Source: Lentisphaeria bacterium
Lineage (GTDB): Bacteria > Verrucomicrobiota > Lentisphaeria > Oligosphaerales > Lenti-02
Assembly (NCBI GenBank): GCA_023145395.1
Contig: JAGLDW010001204.1
Coordinates: forward strand, 1 to 5,046
Direction: 5' to 3'
DNA length: 5,046 nucleotides
Positions within the stretch are counted from its first letter, which is position 1. Each line of letters begins with the position of its first letter. Positions 1 to 5,046 of the stretch are shown piece by piece. The notes under the pieces are model-generated. The model saw nothing but the letters and a program-made list of their open reading frames with translations, did not search any database and was not told where the DNA came from. The position numbers were made by a program, and so were the translations under genes.

Positions 1-1898
1 GTGACAAGACTCCGGCGTGCATCCGTCTGCGGGATCGGGAGCATATTGTGATCGAGAACTTCACCCTGCTTCCCCAACCGGGTTTTCGCTGGATGAACCT
101 GGATGGCACTCGTCACTGCGTTGTGCGCAACTGCCACATGGAGAACGCCCGAAATTGCGGATGCCCCATCAGATGTCGAGACTCCCACCTGAATCGCTAC
201 GAGAACATCAGGTGTCTGCGAGCCAGTAATTTGGGAAAATGGGGCCACGTGAGCGGGGACATGTGGAACAATTTCAACTGCTCCCAGAATGTCTTTTTTC
301 GTGTATACATCAGCCGGGCGGGGCACCGTCCGTTCGGTCTTTGGTTCGACTGCCCGAACAATGTGGTCAGAGAGTGTGTGTTCGACTGCCGATGGGGGCG
401 GAACTTCGAGTTTTTCTCCACCGTGCGCTTGTTGATGGAGAGGTGTGTGGTGACCAATGGGTTTGACGGTTCGGGCTCTGCGGACGGCCGGGCGAAGCTG
501 TTCATCATCGACTCGATCTTTCGCAGAAACTTGATCATTCGCAATCACTACGGCGCGATGGTGATCAACGCGTACAAGTACCAGGATCTGCCGACTTTCG
601 GCATGCTGCGCTCGCGTGTGTATCACAACACGTGGTATCGCAACCAGGAGTTCGGATTCCAGATGGCGGACATCGGGCGTGATCCGAAGCCGCACATGGT
701 GGCGGGCAACATTTTCAAGAACAACGTGTTCGCGCACAACGATCCGGGCGGCGAGGGGCTGGCGCTGAAGCTTGCCCCCAATATCGCCAGTGACAACCGG
801 TTTGTGTCGAATATCCTGTTTGGCAGTCGCCCCGGCGCCCATACGGTGCGAATCGCGTGGCCGGGAAACGAGTGGCTGACCACAGAGCAGGCCAACCAGC
901 ACTCCTCCGGGTATTTTGCTGACAATATCGATGCGGATCCACTGTTCCAGGATGCGTCTCGGGACGACTACCGGATTCGGTCGGGAAGCCCCGCCATCGA
1001 CGCGGGACAGCCACTCACGGTCACACGGACTGCGGGGAAGGGGAGAGTGGTCGCCGTGGCGGATGCGCGGTGGTTCTACGATGGCTTTGGGATTCCCGGA
1101 GAAGAGGGGGATCTAATTCGGGTCGGCGGTTCAACCGCGCGTGTGATCGAGGCGGACATCGAGGTGAACACGCTGCGGCTTGACCACGAGATCGAATGGG
1201 GGAAGGGGGACGCGGTGACTCTTCCCTTTGCAGGACGCGCTCCGGACATGGGCGCCTTCGAGAACGGCATGGAGCAACCGTGGCCAGGCGTGCCGCCGGG
1301 CTTGCGACTGGAAACCATGGAAACGGCCACCCGAACGCTGGTGGCCACTGACTTCGAGGCGGAAAACTTGGAGACTTGGCACTACTACTGGAACTTTTCG
1401 CGTCAGCGCAATGCAGATTCACGCTTGGACACGACCACTGCGGGGTCGGGATTGCGGAGTGTGCGTGTCTACGCGACGAAACAGACCACGGAGAAGCGTG
1501 GCTCCCATCTTTCCTGCGATATTCGTCCTCGCTGGTGGGATATCGACCGTTTTCCCATTGTGCGCTTTCGATACCGCATCCCAAAGGGGGTTCCGGTGGG
1601 CTGTTGGCTGCACTCGTTTCGCGGTCTCTCCGATGGCAAGGAGCGGATTCGTGTGTGTGTGGGAGGAACAGACACCCGTGCCAACGGTGGTTGCCCGGAC
1701 TTGAAGATCCTCGCACTGGTGGACGATGACACCTGGCGCGAGGCGGAGCTGGACGCGCGGGCCATTCGCCAGTGCTACCCGGATGTCAAACTGCTGCAGA
1801 TGTTCCGCTTCTATAGTGGCGGCAAGGGACGTGTCGGTGACCAATTCTGGTTCGATGACTTCCACATTGTGCCCGTTGCGGATGAATCTGCGCGGTAA
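1..1898 (+). CDS. Right-handed parallel beta-helix protein with C-terminal beta-rich domain (5' partial)
   Basis: The frame is open from the left edge (first complete codon at 3) to TAA at 1896-1898, so the start lies outside the window. The GTG at 48 is internal, because the codons before it already read as a beta-helix strand (CIRLRDREHIVIENF). Numbering residues from that GTG, 1-290 show rungs of about 22-24 residues with patterns such as HCVVRNC, RECVFDC, LLMERCVV and FIIDSIFRRN, typical of pectate-lyase-like folds. Residues 296-320 (DADPLFQD to GSPAIDAG) and 399-405 (PDMGAFE) are the usual closing motifs of such proteins. Between them, 327-398 form an extra small beta domain. Residues 430-610 look like a beta-sandwich ending in FWFDDFHIV, possibly carbohydrate binding. 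Family members are usually secreted, and many act on polysaccharides, but any signal peptide is off-window. Substrate and catalytic residues cannot be identified. The fold is well supported; enzyme activity is inference. Confidence 0.88.
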   Translation, partial: DKTPACIRLRDREHIVIENFTLLPQPGFRWMNLDGTRHCVVRNCHMENARNCGCPIRCRDSHLNRYENIRCLRASNLGKWGHVSGDMWNNFNCSQNVFFRVYISRAGHRPFGLWFDCPNNVVRECVFDCRWGRNFEFFSTVRLLMERCVVTNGFDGSGSADGRAKLFIIDSIFRRNLIIRNHYGAMVINAYKYQDLPTFGMLRSRVYHNTWYRNQEFGFQMADIGRDPKPHMVAGNIFKNNVFAHNDPGGEGLALKLAPNIASDNRFVSNILFGSRPGAHTVRIAWPGNEWLTTEQANQHSSGYFADNIDADPLFQDASRDDYRIRSGSPAIDAGQPLTVTRTAGKGRVVAVADARWFYDGFGIPGEEGDLIRVGGSTARVIEADIEVNTLRLDHEIEWGKGDAVTLPFAGRAPDMGAFENGMEQPWPGVPPGLRLETMETATRTLVATDFEAENLETWHYYWNFSRQRNADSRLDTTTAGSGLRSVRVYATKQTTEKRGSHLSCDIRPRWWDIDRFPIVRFRYRIPKGVPVGCWLHSFRGLSDGKERIRVCVGGTDTRANGGCPDLKILALVDDDTWREAELDARAIRQCYPDVKLLQMFRFYSGGKGRVGDQFWFDDFHIVPVADESAR

Positions 1899-1910
1899 GG
1901 GCACCAAGCG

Positions 1911-1956
1911 CGGCTCGCGGGCCGCTCGCCCTCCATGATTTGCGCAGTTCGCAGTG
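1911..1956. repeat. Intergenic GC-rich repeat, copy 1
   Basis: The core GGCTCGCGGGCCGCTCGCC followed by CTCCATG (1911-1937 with the leading C) recurs at 1960-1987, differing only by one C in a C run. A second shared block, GCAGTTCGCAGTG at 1944-1956, matches GCAGTCCGCAGTG at 2002-2014 with one substitution. The core is an imperfect inverted repeat (GGC, GCGG, centre, CCGC, GCC, with TC/TC mismatches), so it could fold as a hairpin in DNA or RNA. It starts 13 bases after the upstream stop codon. It may belong to a dispersed REP-like family, but that cannot be tested from one window. Confidence 0.85.
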
Positions 1957-1959
1957 CGG

Positions 1960-2014
1960 CGGCTCGCGGGCCGCTCGCCCCTCCATGGGACCGTGTTTTT
2001 GGCAGTCCGCAGTG
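1960..2014. repeat. Intergenic GC-rich repeat, copy 2
   Basis: This second copy in the same orientation has a 28-bp core plus CTCCATG block (1960-1987), then a spacer about 8 bp longer than in copy 1, then GCAGTCCGCAGTG (2002-2014). The conserved order of core and downstream block in both copies suggests a true tandem unit of about 46-55 bp, not chance GC similarity. The core has the same imperfect hairpin potential as copy 1. There is no T tract after it, so it is a poor candidate for an intrinsic terminator. Confidence 0.83.
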
Positions 2015-2087
2015 GTGGGTTGCTCTGGCTGTACGAAACGTGGTGACACGCTATGTTACGCGCTCTTGCATCAACCCAAAATCCAGT

Positions 2088-2091
2088 AGGA
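2088..2091 (+). promoter_or_regulatory. Shine-Dalgarno site for the membrane-protein gene
   Basis: AGGA within GTAGGAAAT lies 9 bases before the ATG at 2101, a normal spacing. It supports this start together with the fact that the first hydrophobic segment begins within five residues of it. A TGA triplet sits immediately before the ATG (2098-2100) but does not end any credible gene. Confidence 0.6.
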
Positions 2092-2100
2092 AATCGCTGA

Positions 2101-4176
2101 ATGTCCATACGATCCGTACTCATTGGCCTGTTTGCCGCATTTTTCATTGCGGGTCTGGGCTTTGTGAACGACCGCATACTGGAACTGGAGAGCTTTAACA
2201 ATGGGCACCAGCTTCCGATCATTGTGCTGGGTGTTCTATTCATCGTTGTGGTGGCGATTAATCCGCTCCTGGTCCGGTATCGGCAGCGCTGGGCGTTCCG
2301 GCCGCCGGAACTGGCGGTGATCGTTGTGCTGGCCATGGTCTCGTGTAGCATTCCGGGACGCGGCTTGATGGAGCAGTTCACCCAGGTTCTGGTGATGCCC
2401 TACCACTGGAGCCGAGTGACGCCGGGTTGGCAGCAGCAAGAACTGCTGGACTACGCACCCGAGGGCGCGCTGGTGACAGTCACCGAGGAGAACTACGACG
2501 ACACGGTCAGCGCCTATATCATGGGGGTGCCCAAGACGGGACGGGACACGATTCCTCGTCCACTACCCGAGCGGATGCGGCGCAAGTGGAACCAAGTGCC
2601 CTGGGGGGCGTGGATGGCACCGCTTGCGACCTGGCTGCCGATGATTTTTCTGGTGGCGATCAGCTCCGTGTGTCTGTCTTTGATCGTGCACAAGCAGTGG
2701 TCGAAGCATGAGTTTCTCAGCTACCCCATTGCGGATTTCACCACGTCTTTGCTTCAGCGCGAACCCAAACGCCTGTTGCCGCAGGTGTTCAGCAACCGGG
2801 GCTTCTGGATTGGCTTCCTACTGATTTTCTCGATCCGGGTGAACAACGGCATGTGTGTGTGGTTTCCCGATTTCCTGATTCCGGTCAACCTGACGTGGCG
2901 AATCACTCCCTTTGCCCAGCTGTTTCCGGATCTGTTCCGCGTGCAGTGGGGTGGCTCTCTTCTACGCCTGAACCTGTTCCCCCTAGTCGTCGCATTCGCC
3001 TTTTTTCTGAGTTCCGAGATTTCGCTGACACTGGGTATTTCGCAGATTCTCTGGGTGATTTTCGCCTTGCCCATGGTGAAAGTCGGTGTGAATCTGAGCA
3101 CGGACTGGATTGGGGGCTGGCAGGGCTGGCAGCGCGCCGGCAGCTATCTGGCTTTCTCGGGGATTCTCTTGTACACGGGGCGGAATTACTACTGGGAACT
3201 ACTGCGCGGAGCGGTTGCGCCTTGGCGAGAGAGCAAGGCGGAGGCGACGGGGGTGTGGGCGTGCCGCGTACTCATTGTGGTGCAGGTGGCATTGATATAC
3301 CTGCTCTGGCGTCTGGGGCTGGAACTTCCCTTCGCCATTCTAGTCGTGTTGTTGATGATGTTGGCGTTTGTGATCGTCTCGCGCATCAGCGCGGAGACGG
3401 GCCTGTTTTTCATTCAGCCGCGCTGGATGCCGTTTGGCGTTCTGCTAGCGGCGTTTGGCAGCTATGCGATGCCGCCGCGGATGATCGTCATCGCGGGCTT
3501 GGCCTGCATGGTCCTGTGCGTCGATCAGAGTCAGGCCATTATGCCGTATCTGGTGAATGGGTTGAAGATCGGGGACAATGTGAAGCTCAAACCCGTGAAA
3601 CTAGCGGGCCTGAGCCTGGGCATGTACGGGGTGGGCGTGATTCTGGCGATCGTGATCGTGCTTGTGGCTACCTATGACTTTGGCACGCCGACGGGCTACG
3701 GCTGGTCCTACAAGCGTCTGCCCATCATGTCGTTTCGCGCCGCGCAGCCTGCAGTCATGCAGTTGGAGGGGCAGGGAATTATGGAGAAGGCCTCTTCTGA
3801 GCCTTGGCAGCGCCGCTTCTCGCGCATCATGCCAACGGAGAACTTTCTCTGGGCTTTCGGCTTTGGTGTGGTGGCTGTTCTGGTGTTCAGTTTTCTGCGT
3901 TTGCGGGTGAGGTGGTGGCCGTTGCACCCGGTCATGTTCCTGCTCTGGGCAACCTATCCGATGGCGACCACCTGTTTCTCGTTCTTCGCGGGCTGGGTGG
4001 TGAAGAAGGCGACCGTGCGGTTTGCGGGCCAGCACATGGTCAAGAAGATGAAGCCGTTCATGATCGGCATCATCGCGGGGGAGATCCTGGGAGCGCTGGT
4101 GTTCATGGCGGTGGGTGCCATCTACTACTTCAGCACGGGCGAGAAACCTCTCAGCTATCGATTCTTCCCTCGGTAG
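2101..4176 (+). CDS. Large polytopic membrane protein, DUF6785/DUF6784-like, OPT-transporter-like
   Basis: This 691-residue integral membrane protein has roughly 14-16 hydrophobic segments, including about 5-23, 38-58, 69-85, 173-196, 235-250, 291-303, 307-330, 387-409, 411-429, 444-475, 501-525, 582-600, 609-630 and 652-676. A long polar stretch (86-171) separates segments 3 and 4; by the positive-inside rule (RYRQRW before segment 3) it is probably extracytoplasmic. Recognisable landmarks are HEFLSYPIADF (203-213), RISAETGLFFIQP (428-440), GYGWSYKRLPIM (532-543), RWWPLHPVMF (604-613) and KPFMIGIIAGE (651-661). The last three match what I recall of DUF6785 with a C-terminal DUF6784 in Planctomycetota and Verrucomicrobiota. 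The YP-containing loop and the Gly-Glu ending recall oligopeptide (OPT) transporters. Transport of a peptide, siderophore or sugar derivative is inference. The gene is full length, with AGGA upstream of the ATG. Its last 26 bp overlap the convergent gene. Confidence 0.85.
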   Translation: MSIRSVLIGLFAAFFIAGLGFVNDRILELESFNNGHQLPIIVLGVLFIVVVAINPLLVRYRQRWAFRPPELAVIVVLAMVSCSIPGRGLMEQFTQVLVMPYHWSRVTPGWQQQELLDYAPEGALVTVTEENYDDTVSAYIMGVPKTGRDTIPRPLPERMRRKWNQVPWGAWMAPLATWLPMIFLVAISSVCLSLIVHKQWSKHEFLSYPIADFTTSLLQREPKRLLPQVFSNRGFWIGFLLIFSIRVNNGMCVWFPDFLIPVNLTWRITPFAQLFPDLFRVQWGGSLLRLNLFPLVVAFAFFLSSEISLTLGISQILWVIFALPMVKVGVNLSTDWIGGWQGWQRAGSYLAFSGILLYTGRNYYWELLRGAVAPWRESKAEATGVWACRVLIVVQVALIYLLWRLGLELPFAILVVLLMMLAFVIVSRISAETGLFFIQPRWMPFGVLLAAFGSYAMPPRMIVIAGLACMVLCVDQSQAIMPYLVNGLKIGDNVKLKPVKLAGLSLGMYGVGVILAIVIVLVATYDFGTPTGYGWSYKRLPIMSFRAAQPAVMQLEGQGIMEKASSEPWQRRFSRIMPTENFLWAFGFGVVAVLVFSFLRLRVRWWPLHPVMFLLWATYPMATTCFSFFAGWVVKKATVRFAGQHMVKKMKPFMIGIIAGEILGALVFMAVGAIYYFSTGEKPLSYRFFPR

Positions 4177-4609
4177 GAGGGGAACGACGCACGGTGAGCG
4201 AGCACTTTGCCTGGTCGCATTCGGACAGATCGACTTCGTAGCTGTATCCGAGTGGTTCCAGGATGTTGCGATAGAGCCGGTCGCAGTGTCGGCAGTAGTC
4301 GTGGTAGGGTGTGATGTGCTTGATGCTGTTCAGTCGTCCCTTGGACGGGCATGCATGCATGTGGATCGAAAACTGTCCCTCGTCCTCGTCCAGCTCCATG
4401 GTGAAATCAGCCGCTTCCTCGTTGAGCGTATGGCTCCAGTAGAGATAGCAACCACGAATCCCATGCTCTTCGACCATTGCCTTCAGATTCCCGAGGAACT
4501 GCTCGGAAAGGTAGTCCCAGAAGCCTTCAACGGCTGCCACACCTCCCTTTGCTTCGAGAGTCTTGAAAAGTTGGCTGTAGGCGGGAATGAATTCGGTGCA
4601 GCTGATCAT
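4151..4609 (-). CDS. Small Cys/His-rich soluble protein, paralogue of the upstream small gene
   Basis: This 152-residue protein has no signal peptide or membrane segment, so it is probably cytoplasmic. Residues 1-70 look helical (FWDYLSEQFLGNLKAMVEE). Residues 68-86 form alternating strands ending in HMHACP (C87-P88), followed by YHDYCRHCDRLY (C106, C109, with H103 and H108) and CDQAKCSLTVRR (C131, C136). It aligns end to end with the protein encoded just upstream: Phe-rich helical N-half, strand pair, Ala-Cys-Pro, a C-terminal Tyr-Glu strand and Arg-Arg ending. The ATG overlaps the upstream stop as ATGA (4606-4609), and an ideal ribosome site sits 8 bases away. It ends by convergent overlap inside the membrane-protein gene. 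The Cys-Pro and later Cys arrangement faintly recalls L-2-amino-thiazoline-4-carboxylic acid hydrolase-like proteins, but that is speculative. Function unknown. Confidence 0.8.
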   Translation of the reverse strand: MISCTEFIPAYSQLFKTLEAKGGVAAVEGFWDYLSEQFLGNLKAMVEEHGIRGCYLYWSHTLNEEAADFTMELDEDEGQFSIHMHACPSKGRLNSIKHITPYHDYCRHCDRLYRNILEPLGYSYEVDLSECDQAKCSLTVRRSPPTEGRIDS

Positions 4610-5046
4610 GATGATTGCCTCCTCGAGAAACGCTGTGCACTGGCACCGGTCTGCTCGTCGTAGCTGAGCAATTGCGCCTCGTAGGGCGTGTCTTCGCAGA
4701 TGGTCTGATTGACGGTGCGGGTTGTCTCGACGAAGAGTTCGCAGGGCGTGTCGCCCAGGCTTCGGATGTGGGTGACAGCGGGGCAGGCATCGATGGTGAG
4801 CGTGAGTTCCTCCGCGCTCTGCGCAAAGGAGAAGCTGGCATTTTCGGCGCGGTAGATGGACTCGAAGTGCTGTCGCAGCGCCGAGAGCCCGTCGGTTTTG
4901 AGACGTTCGCGCAGTGGTGCATAGTATTCCCGAGCGAAATCGCGCAGATAGTGTCGCACGGCCTCTTCTCCAAAATGCTCATGGAGATAGCGGATGCCGC
5001 AGTTCAGCGCGCCGTGGAAGTCCTTGTGCAGGTATTCATTGTCCGC
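4606..5046 (-). CDS. Small conserved hypothetical protein (5' partial), first of the tandem pair
   Basis: The frame is open from the right edge to TGA at 4608-4606, giving at least 146 residues. The GTG at 4959 is not the likely start, because codons between it and the edge read as plausible protein (KDFHGALNCGIRYLHEHFGE) that continues the helical region and aligns with the N-terminus of the neighbouring paralogue. Numbering from the edge, 8-70 are helical, 71-86 form strands, and then come DACPAVTHIRSLG (C88-P89), C102, ETTRTVNQTIC (C117) and a C-terminal AQRFSRR. The layout matches a group of short hypothetical proteins I recall from Planctomycetota-like genomes, with a Cys-Pro-Ala turn and a C-terminal Gln-Arg-Phe strand, but I cannot name it. 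No membrane segment or signal is visible. The real start and any upstream operon genes are outside the window. It is translationally coupled to the downstream gene. Confidence 0.82.
   Translation of the reverse strand, partial: ADNEYLHKDFHGALNCGIRYLHEHFGEEAVRHYLRDFAREYYAPLRERLKTDGLSALRQHFESIYRAENASFSFAQSAEELTLTIDACPAVTHIRSLGDTPCELFVETTRTVNQTICEDTPYEAQLLSYDEQTGASAQRFSRRQSS
4618..4624 (-). promoter_or_regulatory. Strong Shine-Dalgarno site for the second small gene
   Basis: On the minus strand GAGGAGG lies 8 bases before the ATG at 4609, inside the end of the preceding coding sequence. With the ATGA overlap it fixes the start of the 152-residue protein and indicates re-initiation or coupled translation. 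It also supports the minus strand, and not the plus strand, as the coding strand here. Confidence 0.8.

Larger units (their letters stand above)
1899..2100. other. Intergenic region between the beta-helix and membrane-protein genes
   Basis: This 202-bp gap holds two copies of a GC-rich repeat (within 1911-2014) and then about 85 bp of ordinary leader before the ATG at 2101. I found no convincing -35/-10 pair, no sigma-54 site and no hairpin followed by a T run. Short open frames that cross it have no ribosome binding site or recognisable protein and are judged spurious. Whether the membrane-protein gene has its own promoter here or is read through from upstream cannot be decided from sequence. 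Confidence 0.7.

Noticed and set aside
1651..1660. (GT)5 run, and the ATGCATGCAT run at 4351-4360
   Set aside because: Both are short, in frame and explained by codons (Arg-Val-Cys-Val; His-Met-His-Ala-Cys on the minus strand); there is no sign of phase variation.
1021..1716. 231-codon minus-strand open frame inside the beta-helix gene
   Set aside because: It is Pro/Arg/Ser-rich, as expected of an antisense shadow in GC-rich DNA, while the plus frame carries clear beta-helix closing motifs over the same bases.
1999..2057. Possible promoter (TTGGCA at 1999 or TTGCTC at 2020 with TATGTT at 2052)
   Set aside because: Spacings are far from the 16-18 bp expected for sigma-70, and the TGGCA context does not fit the sigma-54 consensus.
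1419..2381. 320-codon open frame on the minus strand across the intergenic gap
   Set aside because: It is antisense to two convincing genes, its translation is low-complexity Arg/Ser/Thr-rich without a recognisable motif, and no ribosome site was evident. Its repeated GRAAREP peptide is only the translated intergenic repeat.
2853..3677. 274-codon plus-strand open frame in another phase of the membrane-protein gene
   Set aside because: Its translation is a Gly/Arg-rich, non-hydrophobic shadow. The main frame shows conserved membrane segments throughout this stretch.
4167..4181. Short hairpin at the convergent gene ends as a bidirectional terminator
   Set aside because: The stem is only five pairs plus a bulged extension and neither strand has a following T run.
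4115..4663. 182-codon plus-strand open frame opposite the small minus-strand gene
   Set aside because: It overlaps the end of the membrane-protein gene. The minus strand has an ideal ribosome site, an ATGA coupling and a paralogue next door, so the minus strand is coding.
4957..4959. GTG as start of the rightmost minus-strand gene
   Set aside because: The frame continues open to the window edge and the upstream codons read as protein aligning with the neighbour's N-terminus, so the true start is outside the window.

Overview
This is a GC-rich, densely coding bacterial chromosomal window with two genes on the + strand and two on the - strand, the pairs converging near 4.15-4.18 kb. The gene types point to a bacterium of the Planctomycetota/Verrucomicrobiota/Lentisphaerota type, or a related candidate phylum such as Sumerlaeota or Hydrogenedentota: a large beta-helix protein with a C-terminal beta-rich domain, and a 691-residue polytopic membrane protein that looks like the DUF6785/DUF6784 group. 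This assignment rests on family recall, not on a marker gene, and is tentative. No rRNA, tRNA, CRISPR array, transposase or phage gene was seen.

Layout. Positions 1-1898 (+) hold the 3' part of a right-handed parallel beta-helix protein whose start lies upstream of the window. Positions 1899-2100 are a 202-bp gap containing two copies of a GC-rich repeat with hairpin potential, then the leader and ribosome binding site of the next gene. Positions 2101-4176 (+) encode the membrane protein, probably a transporter distantly similar to oligopeptide (OPT) transporters. Positions 4151-4609 and 4606-5046 (both -) encode two small soluble proteins that resemble each other along their whole visible length. 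They are joined by a 4-base ATGA stop/start overlap, so they look like a duplicated pair in one operon that enters from beyond the right edge. The last 26 bp of the membrane-protein gene are antisense to the 3' end of the nearer small gene.

Function. A secreted or surface polysaccharide-acting beta-helix protein next to a large membrane transporter would fit uptake of a breakdown product, but the 202-bp repeat-bearing gap means the two need not share a transcript. I cannot assign a reaction to the small paralogues. The items most worth a second look are the tandem paralogue pair with differing Cys/His content, the intergenic repeat pair, and the Cys-rich rungs of the beta-helix. I see no clear evidence of a wholly new defence or mobile system here.
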